Shown one piece after another: positions 25,401-40,400 of a stretch of DNA of 64,000 bases (the stretch's first letter is position 1; every line of letters begins with the position of its first letter). The notes beneath the pieces were generated by a model. It was not told where the DNA came from, ran no database searches, and saw only the letters and a program-made list of their open reading frames with translations. This stretch comes from Enoplolaimus lenunculus (taxonomy: Eukaryota > Nematoda > Enoplea > Enoplida > Thoracostomopsidae), in contig JASANG010002001.1 in the NCBI GenBank assembly GCA_030248215.1, positions 1 through 64,000 of the forward strand. Direction: 5' to 3'. A program made the position numbers and the translations under genes.

Positions 25401-28400
25401 AACTTACACTGTCGATTTGACCCGACACAAAAAATTGTCTTAAAATTTTAAGAATTTTACACTTTTAGCCTTTCATGACTGGATAGGTTTGAATTTCAGA
25501 CATTAATAGTTTTGAAAAATTCAGACGTTCGTGTCATTAGCTATTATATAATCTTTAATCTATTAAATATTCATAACAATGATTTTAAAATTTAATAATA
25601 CGCCCTATTCACACGTACAAGTTTCTGCATCAAAAACTTGCACATGCAACATGCACGCGCCAGTTTGGTCACAAAACGGCTTTGAAGCTCTTGTAGCTGC
25701 AGATTATTCACTGGAAATTATGCTAATTAATTTGCTTCGTACCTGTGAATGCAGTTACAAGTCGCTTTAATTTCTTGCACCTGCAGTTTAATTGGTCATC
25801 CGGAATGTTCTTTTAAAGTATTTGAAGCTGCAAGTATTTCGTGCAAATTGCAGCTGCGAGTGCTCGCTGCGAAAACTTGCACGTGTGAATTGGTCTTAAG
25901 CTACAAATTTAGATATATCTAATTTTTTATTTTAATGTATGTTAACGAGTTGGTCTGATTTACATTCTTTAGTGTGATGTAATCGACCTTAATGCGTAAT
26001 TCGTGTTGAGCAGTATTTCCCTTCAACCGATGTTTATTTTAGGTTGCAAAATTACAGAATTTGATAAAGCTTATGCTCCCCATTATTAGAATACATGTCT
26101 TGTAAACCAGCAAGACTATCACCAAGATTTATATTTCACATGTATTTGTTTTAAAAAGTTGTCTAATAAAGTCTCAAAGTGTCTATTTTCGATGACAACC
26201 ATGTGAAGACCGTTATTTTTCTGACACATTGCAGAAAGTAAAGTTTGGAAGTCAAAACATGCATGTCGGGAGTTTGAAAAGACACAAATTTGCAAAAATT
26301 TCATATATTAGCTCGATTTCTCAAACCCCAGCTAAGTGCCTTCAGTCTTCTGATCGCACACAACAATGGCATATTTGGGCTGTCCTATAAAACAGTATCT
26401 CACCAAATTGTTCATTTTAATATTAATTCGAACCACATAATCAGAGCCGGAGCAGCCACTTCCATACCTTGATTTGACGGTCCAATTTCAATACGAATGG
26501 CCTCGCTAACGGGTTGAGACAAAAACCATAGAAGTTTTAAAATGCGTCTGGCTTCACGTTCGCTTCACTCGCAAGTTTTTGTACTACTTCGGCACTGCCA
26601 ATATTATTATAATAGACGTTAAGTAGTACTGTAGTGACCCGAATAATAGGGTCGGTGGAAATAAGACTTCGGGTCTCTATTTTGTCGCGGTATCAATAGG
26701 AGTCTTCAATTGGAGTCCATATCCCTAATTGGAACCCGGATATGTGTATAGTTCAAAATCTTTATTCAAAGTAAATACATGTTATCGCCAAAATTCGTTC
26801 TGAAATGAACTTAAGTTTAGTGCGAAACTTGATTACTCAAAGTGTATATATGTTACCTATACAAAGTGAAATAAGCATGGTAAAGTTTTCACAAACACTA
26901 TGAATACTACCTTACCAATTTTATATCTATGTTGAGTATGCCGGATAAAAATTAATTCTTAAACTTACTTTCTGAGCAGTAAATAGGTTTTATTTGTATT
27001 TAGATTAGAAAATAGTAGTCTGTCTAACCTGCTGTATTTATGTTTTATGAAGAAATCACTTTCATTTTGATTTCTGTTTATTATTCTTTACGCTATTATA
27101 CCAAGGTACAACTGGAGGTCTGCCTTCGTCCGGTTCCGGCTGGGGTAGAATATCGACCTCCAGCCCCGGCTCCGCTATTTTTTAGCTCCGGTTGCACCCT
27201 GCATTACCTATGCGCTAAATTAAGATTTTGCATGCTAAACAAATACGAACGCTCTCTTTCTTACACTTTTCGCTACGTTAATACTCAGGCTTGTGCTTAT
27301 GCGAAAGCTAAGGTTTGAGAAAAGGCTTACTTATGTCTTCAGCTTAAGTCCAAGCCTTTGCCTAAGCCTGAACCCTAACTTTAAATGCAGGAGTCGGAGC
27401 TCAACCATTAGCTTGATTTCAGATTCAGTATACAAAAGACAGAAGCTTTTAGAAGATCTTTTGAGCTTTGAAAGTTGAAAATATTAATGTCAACCTAATT
27501 CGTATAGTGTGCGAAAATTTCTATTTCAAACTGTTTCCCTTTATTTGTTGCGGCAGTGCCAATTTCACCTCTTGCCTATAAACTATTACGCTTGCGAAAA
27601 CTCCTAATTTTTGCTCGTTTTCACAGCTGCTCGAGAGAAAAATTTGCCCCCTCCAGAATCGTTTTAGTCTCAGTTATGAAGCCTTCTAAAATCAACCACG
27701 CTCCGTTTCATAGAATAGATTGGTCATCGTAGCATGGTTAGCTGGCTGCAGCTTGCATGCTAACAATTCCGACTTTTTGGTACCGCACAGAATACTTTAT
27801 ACATGGATACTCAGCTGGTCTGGCTAAAATGATTTCAGGCAAAATAGCAACTTATTGAGATCAAGACAGTTGCGGTCTTTATCACTTAAAACAGACGGAA
27901 TGTTCGTCGTCTGTACTATAATTTTATTTGTTTTTTGTTGAAGTCATTCCGTTTTTTGTTTCAAACAGCCATCGGGTGCTAAACTTTTCATGCGTTTGGT
28001 GGTCATGGGCCAACTCAAGAGGTGGCGACTATACGTGCTGAAATATTTTTCGACATAACTGCACAATAGTGTTGTGAAATTACCGCTTTTTCTGCTGGCT
28101 CGGTTGGTACACAAAGGGATGGAACCGGCCCGGGCTCACATTTTGGGCCTGCGGGCCTAAGCGGATCGGGGAATAGCCGAAAGCCGAAATAAATTGCAGC
28201 ATTTCCTATGCCAGAGCCTAAGCCTTAATAGTGTTTCTTTTTATTGGCTGTGTGTATAAATAGCGCGTATACTCATCGTTAACTTGAGGACATACATTTT
28301 TCAAATCAAGTTTGATCCTCTTTGTTTTTGGTGGAATATATGAGTTGGCCAAACTGGTGCAATTGGCGCTGAGTCTGATTTGAGAGTAATGGTGGCATCA

Positions 28401-31400
28401 AAAATTAATTTCGACCATGTATCGAAATCCCAAAATCCCAGCTTCGAGACCATACCTCAAATTATTGTGATGGGATGGTGGGATTTTGGGACGGCTATGA
28501 GGTTCACGTGTGTCTTTCTTCCGATAATTGTAGCCTGATAGTTGCTAAAATATACGCAGAGCATGTTTGATGCCGGATACGTTGAAGTGCCATGGTTCGC
28601 ACAAGTTGTGCCCTTGCAAATAAGCCGTTTTTCAAAAACGCAACACGTGCCGGGTGCATTTTGTACTACACACAATGCACACGGTTGCATACTCTTGTTC
28701 ATGTATGCATCGTCCATTTTTTGCTGTAACGAATTACGAACGTCTGCAAACTATTGACTATTTTCTAAACCTTTACATTCGATATATCAACTTTGATTTC
28801 TTTGACCGTATTCTCAAATGTGTGTAGCACCTGTCACCAGTTAGAGAGAAAGTCTTGGAACTTTCGAATCTCTGAACGGAGAGCTTAAGAATTCATTACA
28901 GTTTTCAGGTTACATTTGATCGTTTTGCTGTGCAAAATTGAAACATTTGCAACCGCAACAGTTGGTGAGTTTGAAAATCCTATAACCATCTGGTGATTGA
29001 TGCTACACTGCAAAAAATGGGGAGTCAAATTGACTCCCTCCGAAATAGGCTCTACGGGACTACACAAACTGAGTCAAATTCAACTCCGCCAGAGTCAAAC
29101 GTGCGGCTAAATGAGTCGAATTTGACTCTGGCGGAGTCTAATTTGACTCAATTTGTGCAGTCCCGTAAAGCCTATTTCGGAGGGAGTCAATTTGACTCAC
29201 CATTTTTTGCAGATACACAATAACGAACACGGGACCTTGTCATAATAACACAAACCAGTCAACTTCTTGAGGCATAATGAAAAGTATAAACACTCACCGC
29301 ATACCGCTTCCTGTCCGTCTTTAATATTCTCGAAGGAATATAAAAAGTTTTTAGCTTTATGACAAACGACAACGAATTTTTTCGCTATGGTGTTTCACAA
29401 TATCACAGACGACGAACTGTAAACGTTGGTGGCAACCGAATCGCTGCGACCGCCATGCCAATTAATTCATTACTATTGTGTAAAACCACTGGCTTGTAGA
29501 ACAGTTATTCACTGTTCAACAATTCTTTTATACGAATTTAATATTTTAGCTTTTTTTCAGTGTCAGCCCCGCCGCCAAATCAATCCAACTTTCATGATCT
29601 GAAGAAGTGCGCTTTTAGCGCAAACACGGTGGCATTCTATGAAAGTGTTTTATCTTTCTAATTATAATTTGCCTAAGGCGATTTTATATAAAATAGATCT
29701 GTGGCCAATTGTTTCAACAGCGTCAAACTTTTTCAAAGGTCAACATAAAGGCATGACCGTATTGCAGAGGAATTGAGCATACTGAAGCCGTTTTAGTTTG
29801 CTTTTAGTTACTTATTCTTCTGCGAGCGGTATTTTCGCCAGCGGATCAATTGGACATTACTTATTCTAGTCGTCCAGCTTTGCGCAATGCGCAAAAGTTT
29901 GCGAAAGTCCAAAAATTTCATTGCAAATTTTTGTCATAGAACAATCTCGTGTGTATTTCTTACGAAATTATTGTAATTGAAGTATTAATGCGGGAAAGTT
30001 GCCCAAAATACGTATGTGGGGCGTTCCAGCTTAAATATATCGATTTGAAAAAGACATTCGGTTCGGATACCGTTTATAATTACTGCAATAATCAAAAACA
30101 TACAAGACGTTTGCAAATTTAATATATATTTTTTAACAAAAATGCTATTTTAAATTGAACTTGTGAATATCTTTTTCAGTTGATTATATGTGACAGCGGT
30201 TACTTTTGAGCTGTCTGTAAAATTTTGCTTACAGCTAAGCAGTTGATAAAGTCTGATGAAAGATAAAATTTTCTAAGCTAAAACTGCTAAAAAGCGACAC
30301 TTGTACATTTTTCCTTATTTAAAGTCAGTCAAAGTTCGAGCGTTAGCAAGGGCTTAGACGTAGGAAAATCACTTTCCAAAGTTTAGGCCGAAACTTAGGT
30401 TTAAGCAAACGAAAACGTAAAGGAACAGGGATGTGTCTTCTTGGGAAATTTTTCAAAATTGAAGTTGTAGGACTCTACGCTGTTAAAGCAAGCCATTATA
30501 TTTATTGAAATTTAACAAATAATGAACCTAAAAATATACACAGGTATTTTCGAGTTTTCCCTAACGGAAACCGACACAGATTTTCACTGGATGCGTAATA
30601 TCCGGTGACACGGGGCGCATTGCTTCTTAGACTACTTAGCTTTTCAAAAATTGATTATATAACAGACAGAAGTTTGAATATTTAAAATGCTTGAACAGAT
30701 TTCTACTTGTCGCATGAAGACAATTGACCATATTCTCAAATGTGTGTAGCACTTGCCACCAGTTGGTGATCGGTCTTGCATGGAACGTTCGAAGCAATGA
30801 ACGGACAACTTAGGGAGTTATTGCAATTTTCAGGCTTGAGTTTGCCCTATTTCTGTGCAATATTTGAGCTTTGCAACTGCAACAGTAAGTGAGTTTGAAA
30901 ACCTATTGCCAACTGGTAATAGACACTACACACATTTCAGAATGCGAGCCAATACTACAAATCCAAATGTTATGACTAAAGTATTGTTTTACGTTGAAAG
31001 AAAACGACCATTCATACATTTCTTGTGCTTGATCGAAGAATCTGGGATAACTTAAGTGTCGGATCTCAGATTTATCGGGGGGGGGGGATAAGATATTAAT
31101 TGCAACATGCACGGCCCAATGTAAAGAACAGAGGGTGAATAGTATTATAAGCATATTCCTAAGCCTAAGCGTAAGTCTAAGTCTAAGTCTAAGCGTAACA
31201 ATGAGCATATTCCTAAGTGTAAGCCTAAGCCTAATCCTAAACCAATCAAAAAATAATAGTCTAAAGCTTAAGCTTACTCTTATTGCAGTCCCACAGAAAA
31301 AAGTTCCGCCCCTGATCTTTACATAGGCCCGAGCACGTTACATTTTTCTTTGATATACAACGCAACTTCTAAACGGCATAAATCTTAGAATTGAAATATT

Positions 31401-34400
31401 TGTGGAAAGCGTAAAACGAAACTCTTTGGCACGTTTCGTAGTTGGTTTTTCAGTTGTTAAAAAATACTGACGCCTGGAGCCCGGTGGAGTGGATCCGATC
31501 CCTAATTAGCCCCTAGATCCATCCTGGGACAACTGGACCGTCCGTCATCAATAATCTTGAATTTGTCAAATATCACCAACATCACAAACCATATGAATAC
31601 AATTTTGATCGAACTACGCAGTATTGGTAAATTGTTCTTTGTCTGAATATTCAACCACCGGTTGTTTGTCCCGTTGGGGCACAAATACACGACGCGTAAA
31701 ACGTATCCAGTGGGAGCCCCAAAAGACGCTAGCGTGGCTCAGTCCTCCCGTGAATCAATTATGCCTCGTAGAAAATTTTCAATCTTGCTTGTAAGTCATC
31801 GAAAACGCTTGTATGCCCTTTCTAACAAATGTTTAACCCTACTATCAAGGTGATCTATCTACAGGCATGAACTGAATCCCAACAAACGGGTAACGACTTT
31901 AAAGTACAATATATTTTTAAATTTTGAAAAAATTTAAACGTTTTTAGGTTTATGTAGCGAGTTATGGCCATTCATTTGTTATTATCCATTGTTTAACAAA
32001 GTTATCCCGTTAAATAATCAGCGTTTCGAGCTTCATAGCTGCCGACACTCCAGCATTGGTTCGAATTATTTTTACTCGTAAAATAAATCAACACGTCTTT
32101 TATGCTAAATGATAACAACAGCGTTTGGTTAAGGTTAAATCAATTTACCAGCTATTGTGTTTGAAAGTTTCCTAACTGCAACGCTTTGTTCTCACCAGTT
32201 TCAGTCTACCAAACAGCTCTGGTTCAGGTCAAATTTTTTGACGGAACCATGTCGTAGTGAAGCTGGTTTTGCCGTTGAAATTTTTAAGCAAAGTTTTCCC
32301 GTCTAGACCAAATATTTGAACATCTGGTTTGTTTCGAAAGCACCGAATCAATACCAATTTCCGTGTTTGGTATGCTTTATCGAAACTGGTTTTCAAATCC
32401 CATATTAGTCGAACCGTCCCATGCTGGCGGATAAAACCATTGAAAGACTTCACGCCAAATTGTCTCGTTTGAGCCATATGATTTGGGCTGTTTTGTGGTA
32501 AAATTTAAACTCTTGGACGCCATGGCACGACTGTGATTTCAATAGTGCCGTCCTTAAGTAAGGTATACGAAGTTTACCCCCAAATATCTGAGACGACACC
32601 TCTTTCAAGGCAGCAGAAGTTGATGCAATTAATAGCGCACATGTGTGGGTGTGCAGAATATGACGGAAAAAATCTCGCGAGTGACAACAAAAATGACCGT
32701 AGCAGACATAATGTTAACTTGAAATACGCCATGATGGATCAAATTTTATAATAACCTCGCATGTTGAATTAATTTTGCCTGAACGCCACGTGCCCGCGGC
32801 GTTCAACCCTAGTCAATAAACGTTGGATACTGCAGCACATGTAAATATGTCTAGACCAATAGTATTTATTCTTAAATTTATGTCAAATCTTTTGACAATT
32901 AAGTTGCAAGTTTTACAATTATTTGCATTATTAATTTTAGAGGGTTTGAAACTTTAAGATAGTTTTTGGTGCTCATCCTGAATGCTAAAATATTCGCCAG
33001 TTCTATATACACAGCTGTCATATATTTTTAGTTTAAGCTAAAACTTAATGAATTCTTGGCTACACATAACTTCTGGGCTGCACTTGTTATTTAAACCAAA
33101 CATTGCCTTAACTTAAACTCGTGTTAAACCTTAGTTAGTCCGTTCGGCCGTTTAAGTTTTACTTAAACTAATACTTTAGTTTAATTAAGCTATTGTTTAA
33201 GTTTTTAAAGTTTTGAGATAGTACACACATTTTGGAATCCGACATCAGGTCATAGTCACAAGCGGATCCTGAGGTCAAGCGGGATTGCGAGCGGCGAATG
33301 CCCGCGTCCGAATTTTTTTGCGATAAAGTAGTAAAGTCCTTCGCTATCTCACAATTATAGCGTATAGTAAAAATTGTATTTCATAACTTTTGCCAGCCGC
33401 CCACCCGCTCGTCAGAAATTTCAGGATCCGCAGCTGTTCATAGTTGCAGTTTTTCACAATATGTTTATAATGGATACTTTTGCAACATCTTAAAATAAGT
33501 TTTAGCCCTTTTTGGGAATATTGGTCGCCCATTTATAAAGTGAACATTTTCCCGTGCACACTGTGAGTTCTTTGGTGCCCTAAGGGTTTTAGAACCTGTC
33601 TGCCCCTTCGTCGATTATATTATTTCACTCCTCGAGCGAACCTAATTTTAAATGTCTCGTTAATAGTGCACGCTTATTTTAGGCCAAGATGAGCAAAACA
33701 AATCCGGTCACTGGTTCCTTAAAATCTGAGTCCATTTTTCTGAACCGAAACCACCAGTGATATATATATATATATACATATATATACATATATATAGATA
33801 TATACATATATATATAAATATATATATATTTATATATATGTATATATATATTTATATATATGTATATATCTATATATATTTATATATATGTATATATCTA
33901 TATATGTATGTATGTATATATGTATATATATATATAATTCGTTCCAACGTATATTCATATTTTCAACAGCTTTCATTAACAGATTTTTTACTTACAATTT
34001 ATTGAATTGAATGTATCAGCACAAACCAACGGAAATATGATATACTCAGTAACTTAAGGTTAAAGACGGATAATTTTTGTTGGGCTAAAATGTATACACA
34101 GCTGTGGTCATTATTAAAATCTGTAAAAACAGCTGATTTGACGGGTACCTTATATAGGGTTCCATTGGTATCACTAGACCAGAGATGCAAGTCGGTAAAG
34201 TTGTTTTGCCTTAACCTTGCATGATTGGCGGAAACGTTAAATGTTTTAAAAATAACTTTTGCAAATGTAAGCAAAGTCGAACCATGTCCAACCAAATTTG
34301 TTTCCAACTAATTTTTCATTTAGCAACGGTATCCCAACAAACCCTAAAACCCACGAATTTAACATTTGCTGACTTCTGAATGGTTGTCTTCTCGGTTAAA

Positions 34401-37400
34401 AACAAACATTAAATACAGCATTTCAACGTTTATACAAGTGCTCATTCAACTCAGAGGCGGAAGCGAGCGTAGTCTCAGGGATGGCGGCGCCCCATATCAA
34501 CCAGACCTTGTTTGGGAACGTCCGTGGGAATGTTACCACAATGCCAAATCTCGCATCGTTTTTTTGTTTTTTTTAATATTTAGATATTTTTAATTTATAA
34601 AATAACATAATTAATTTAAAAACAGTAATTTTGGCGTTCGCTTAATTATGCAAATCCGAACGATAGTTGGCTGTTGAGCTGTGTTGCCAATTCGATGGGG
34701 TATTGTCCGTTGTTTCCATTGCTCATACAATTTTCACTATTTTATCGTTTCAGTACAAGTGTTCCGAAAGATATTATTGATATTTTGTGGAACAAATCGT
34801 TGTACGATAGACACGCGACTCCAACTCAGTATCAAGGTAATGAAGGCGGTTTCGGTTCAAATTATAATGACCCTTGTTTCAAGAGCGAAGTCCAGCGGTA
34901 AGCAGGAGCTTTGAACTCTTGCACACTTTACCCCGACTTTAATACGCTTACCAGCGAAAATTTTTTATTGTCATTTCAAAACTCTTACTTTCTTAAATTG
35001 TCAAGACTGAAATGTCAACAATTTTAGACTTTAATAGTCTTAAAAATCTCAAAATTAGGAAATTACTATTGCAAATTTATAAGAAGTCCAATTTCTTTCT
35101 TTTAAGAAATATTTAGTTGTCTTATATTCAGGAATTAATTTTCTGATTTTGTATGTAGGTAAACCAGTTGCTCCCAATGCGGATCCATGTGGGGTGCACC
35201 CCGGCAGTGGCACCCCCACCAGCATCTCAACAAAAATTATGTAGAGTGTCAATTGCTAGCAGACAGTTCTAACTCATTCAAAAACATAAACAGATGTTGT
35301 TGAAGCTGACTGGATTTTGCTTTTTCAGAACTGAATTGGCTTCAATCCCAGCCTTTAAATTTGTGCCTGTTTGAAACCAAATCTGAACTATGTTCACTGT
35401 AAATTTCAATAAGTTGATTAATCAATTCTGCTAGCGAGTTGGTGATTTCTGAGTTAATAACAGTAAAGTTTTACTCACTCTGAGTTGAGTTGATTATCGC
35501 TCTGAGTTGAGTTGACTCTGGGTAAGTTGATTAATTAACTCAGAGTAAATCAAACCAACTCAAAATGCTGAGTTCTGATAGTCCTAACTCAGAGTGAGTG
35601 ATTAAACCCATTCTGAGTTAAAATTAACTCACTGAAATTTACTGTGTTGCCACCCTGTTCTTTAGATCTAAATGGCGTTGATGCGTTAGTTTTATTTGTG
35701 ATTCATCTCAATTGAACGAACGTAAAGAAGTCAATTTTATGGCAATAGTTCGTGGTTTGTGTGTGGGTCAAAAATAAGTTTACCTGTGAAATTTTGGCCC
35801 CCCAATTTTGATATCCTGGATCCGCCACTGGTTTCTCCGCTTATATACTAAATAGTGTATATAAGTAATCGAATTTCAAAGAACTTAAGTTGACGTCTTA
35901 GAGTTTTTGTCTAAAGCTTTGCATGAGAGAGCCATAGAAGTGGATGAATGCAGGAAATGCATTACCCGAATAAGAGGGGGCGACTGATATTTATTTGGCA
36001 TCTCCAGAGGGTACCCCTTTTGTTATTCTGTTACGGATTTAATTGCGCAGGAAACGAAGCGTAGGCCAAATTGTACAATTTCAATCTAATTTGCAAAAAG
36101 TTTCATTTTATGTAATTTTTCGAGGCATAAGGCGTGGTTCTTGGAATTCGGCACGATTTATTTGCATAAATTCACAAAACTATGTTTCTTGATGTTGAAT
36201 AATGCTGTTCCCTTCTTTTTCTTTGTCGCACTTACAGTCCCGTAGCCATCTCACCTTGCTAGGGGGGCTAAAATTTTTCCAGGAAGCGCATTCATGGGTT
36301 TTCAATGATTTACAAGCAAGGTTGAAAATTTTGTAGTGGGGCGAAATTTTGCCGGGGGAGGGGCTGAGTCCTCTTGGACCCCCTGGATACGAGCCCGGGC
36401 ACTTAAACAAAACACAGGCTTGCGCTGAACAATTAACTGAAAAAGTTACTGCAATTTTCATTTATTGCAAATTATAATTCATTAATTAGATCACTAATTC
36501 GTTCCAAAAGTACAAAATTATTAGCTGAAATTAATTTGAACTCATCATTCAGATTGAATTTGTAATGTTTTGACTCATAAAAAGGTTCAATTAGCAGAAA
36601 TTAATTTGAAATTATCATTCAGGTTGAATTTGTAATGTTTTGACTCATAAAAAGGTTCAATTAGCAGAAATTAATTTGAAATTATTATTCAGATTGAATT
36701 TGTAATGTTTTAACTCATAAAGAGGTTCAATTAGCAGAAATTAATTTGAAATTATCATTCAGATTGAATTTGTAATGTGTTTTGACGATATAAACAGGTT
36801 TAAAGTTGATTTTCAGATAAACCAACAAACGTTTCGATAACGATGTATATTGAAGGAATATCATCGTTCACAGCTTCAAGTATGGTGAGTGATTTGTAGT
36901 TTTCAAATAGGAAAATGCCCTGGCGGAAAAGTTTTCAAATTAAAAATGGCTCAAAAAAGTTATTTAAAAATTTATCTATTAACCTGTAATTATGCAAGGT
37001 TACAAACGTGCCCAGCACGACACAAGGACGGATCTATTGCTTGATTTGAGCTTCAATATAGTTTTTGGGTGAAACGAAACAACTTCTCTAAAAATATTGT
37101 TTCAATTTTAGTACATTTGTGAAAAACAATGCTGAAAATTATGACCCATGTAACGATCAGGGGCGAAATGTTTTTCTGTTGAAATGGAATAGAGTAAGCT
37201 TAAGTTTTAGACTACTTTTTTTGATTGGCTTATGCTTCGGCTTAGGCTTAGGCTTAGGAATATGCTTATACTACAGTGCCGCCTCTGTTCTTTACACTGG
37301 CCAAAAATCATTTCTAAGATGGTTTCGAATTGTGCTGTGTGCATTTCCATTGCGGGGTCAGTAAGTACAGAGTCCGGTAAATCACAATTTATGATTCCAT

Positions 37401-40400
37401 TCAACCTAATCAAAACTATATCCATACTTTTAGGGGCGTCCCGGTTTCTGGTGGATATCTGTAAGAAAGTAGGCTTAGATTCTAGACTACAGTTTTTGCA
37501 TAGACTTGTTGCGCTTAGGAATATTCTCATTAATCTGCTGTTACGACCCTAAAAGTAATATTGGCCTACACTTTCGACGGAAATGGTTAGTCACCGCCCT
37601 TGTGTCATTTGACTTTTGTTTTGAGAACCTGAAAGTTCATTTGATTCATTTTTAATTTTAGGGTGTGGTGTGTCCAGATAACCCGCTTGGATATTTCGAT
37701 ATACAATTTTTTAAAACAAGCTGCACTGTAAATCCCAATGAGTTAAATAATCAACTCAGACGAAAAGTTAAGTTATTTCTGAGTTAATAACAGTAAACTT
37801 TAGCTCGCTCTGAGTTGCATTGATTCGCACTCTGAGTTGAGTTGATTCCGGGGAAATTGATTAATTAAATCACAATGAGTTGTATCAACTCAAAATTATG
37901 AGTTCTGACAGTCCTAACTCAGACTGAGTGATTCAACTCATTCTGAGTTAAACTCAACTCAGTGGAATTTACAGTGTAACAGTTTGCTCGTTGCAAAGTG
38001 GTTTCAATCTGTAAAACAATTTTATGAAATTTAAAATTTTAAAGAGAACAACAAAATAATTTAATTTAACAAACCCGGCAACAAGCATATGAGTATGTGA
38101 ACTACCTAAACCATCTATATTCATCTATATTTTTTACAGGATTTCCACGTTGATATCTACTTTCAAGAGTTGTGGGTCGACGAACGACTAAAACATAACA
38201 ACAAAGAACGCATTCTTATTAAAGATTATTCGATTTTCGATGGCATGTGGCATCCTGATTTGTATTTTGCAAACGCTCGTCAAGCTGAGTATCATTACGT
38301 GACTGCGCCTAATTTTTTGGTTTGGATTTGGCCAAATGGAACGGTATATCTTGATACCAGGTAAGTGGTTTCTTTAATGCCAAGATATTTCGAATATGGA
38401 TATTGATTTTAAAATACAATCTTAGTACGTGAATGGCAGGGTTCCATCGGAATTCCGATTCCGGCTAAAATTCCGGCAAAATTTTACTTCCGATTCCGGT
38501 TTCGGCTGACTGCTGTTCCGATGCCGGAATTCCGATTTTTCGGCTATGAGCTTTTAAGACGATTGAACTTAGATTTTGCTTGTTCCGTTTAGTTTCGCTC
38601 TTTTGCATTTATTCTGTTGGTTTTTTCTTAGTAAATATATATTCCGAGTTGTTTCGTGTATTCCGTCAGCTCTGTAAACAATTTTTACTGAAACTATGTA
38701 CAGTAACGGAAACAGGCATACTGCAACAAAAGTTAAAAGTCATACACCTTTAACTTTTTAATAGAATTACTAAAACCTGATTTCGATTCCGATTCTGGTT
38801 CCGACAGAAAAATTTGATTCCGATTCCTTTGCCGACAAAATTTAGTTCCGGTTGGAACCCTGCTGAATGGCAAGGCTAGCGCTCTACTGGCCGCGTGTTG
38901 CCGGATGGCGCCGCGCACCGTTGTGCACCGCAACGCATATCAGCGTGCGGCGGTGTGCGGAAGTGTCCGGCATAGTAAAAAGTATAGCGCAACCCTATGA
39001 ATTATCCGTTAACTGTTCTGCCGACACAGTGTGCGGTTTAAGTATGCTTTACTTCTGTACCAATTAAATTTAGAACATTAAAACCGGGTGTGCAATTTAT
39101 GCTATTACCCATACAGAGGCGGACCTAAAAAAATTTTGACGGGACGGGCGGACTGACAAAATTTTCTGTGAGAGAAAATATTGTAAGGTATGGGGACCTT
39201 ACTGTTTTATTACAAAAAGGTTTCTGATGCGGGGCGTACGATACCCCAGCACCCGCCCCCTCCGAATCCGCTAGTGTACCAATATACCATGAAACTTTCA
39301 TTATTTTTAGGGTCTCACTTACTGTAATGTGCATGATGGATTTAGCCAAATACCCGTTAGATACACAACGATGTGACATTAGGATACTGAGTTGTAAGTT
39401 TGGTACTGGCGTTTATTTCGAGTTTTGACTTGACTGAGGCTTGTTCCTGTAGATATTTTCGGGCCCAACAGCCCCGTGGTCATTTTTTCCTGCAGCTGTA
39501 TTTCTCACTTGCTTTCTACAGTACCTAATGATTCTTGGTCGTCACGTGAATGGCTGATAACGTATCTTACCTATTTAGTATCTCGGTTTTTTGAACGACT
39601 CATTTCATTTGCTAAGTAGCTTTATTCGGCGAGAAATTGATCTCAACGGTCTGTTAACAGGTCAAATCCAAACCCGCGTGAGTGCTATCCAGAGGTGTAA
39701 GTGGGTAAAGATTTGGATAGCCGAGCTGCGCTATACCCGCGGAAATTTTATTTCTTTTTCCTGTGGGTATACCTGCGCAAAATTTCTATACCCGTTACCC
39801 GCCTCTTTATACCCGCTCTTAATTTTTCTTCTGCGCTCAATACAATTCCGCAATTTTACAGTGCATTGATGTTATACTCGATACTTATCTTTTACTCGTA
39901 CGGTAAAAACAGTTTAAAATTTACGTTTTTCTACGTTTCTGATTTCAACTTTCTTATGAAAATTTTAGGTTGGTAAAGATAAGCAAATTTTTGCCCACAC
40001 TTTGAAATTTTTTACCCGCGGGTATATCAGCGTCAAAATTTCCTGACCTGTCCCACGTTTAGTCGCGTGGTGTACCCGCGGGTAGCATACACCTTTGGTG
40101 CTATCTGTAAGATGAACACTGTAATCCTAACTTTTCATAGCGATTTTAATCAAATTGCGCTCAGGTTTACGTGAGCGCAAATTATCCTGTGTGATGGATA
40201 TTTAAGACTGTCTTTTTTCAGATGCCTACACCGAAGAGCAACTGTTGATATTTTGGCGTGAAGAAGTTGAGCCAATTTCAAAGAATCCCAAAATCAAACT
40301 ACCTGATATGCATCTGGTTCGAATCGATTCAGGTTATTGTGACGGTCACTATGAACAAGGTTAGCAAAGTATATGTATTTGCATGAATCTGGTGCCCTTA

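Larger units (their letters stand above)
22584..34753. other. Intron 1 of the channel gene, repeat-filled
   Basis: A 12.2-kb intron between the signal-peptide exon and exon 2. It joins a phase-2 donor (CAA|GTAAGT) to an acceptor (GTTTCAG) that restores Asn36. It contains F1 (22821-23036, 31113-31329), F2, F10, F11 and F8 elements, tandem repeats, a tRNA-like relic and a TA microsatellite. Stretches such as 23040-24430, 26760-28800, 29230-30730 and 31860-33750 show no recognisable feature. Confidence 0.8.

Noticed and set aside
33757-34005. An 82-codon ORF of alternating Ile/Tyr
   Set aside because: Translation of the TA microsatellite.
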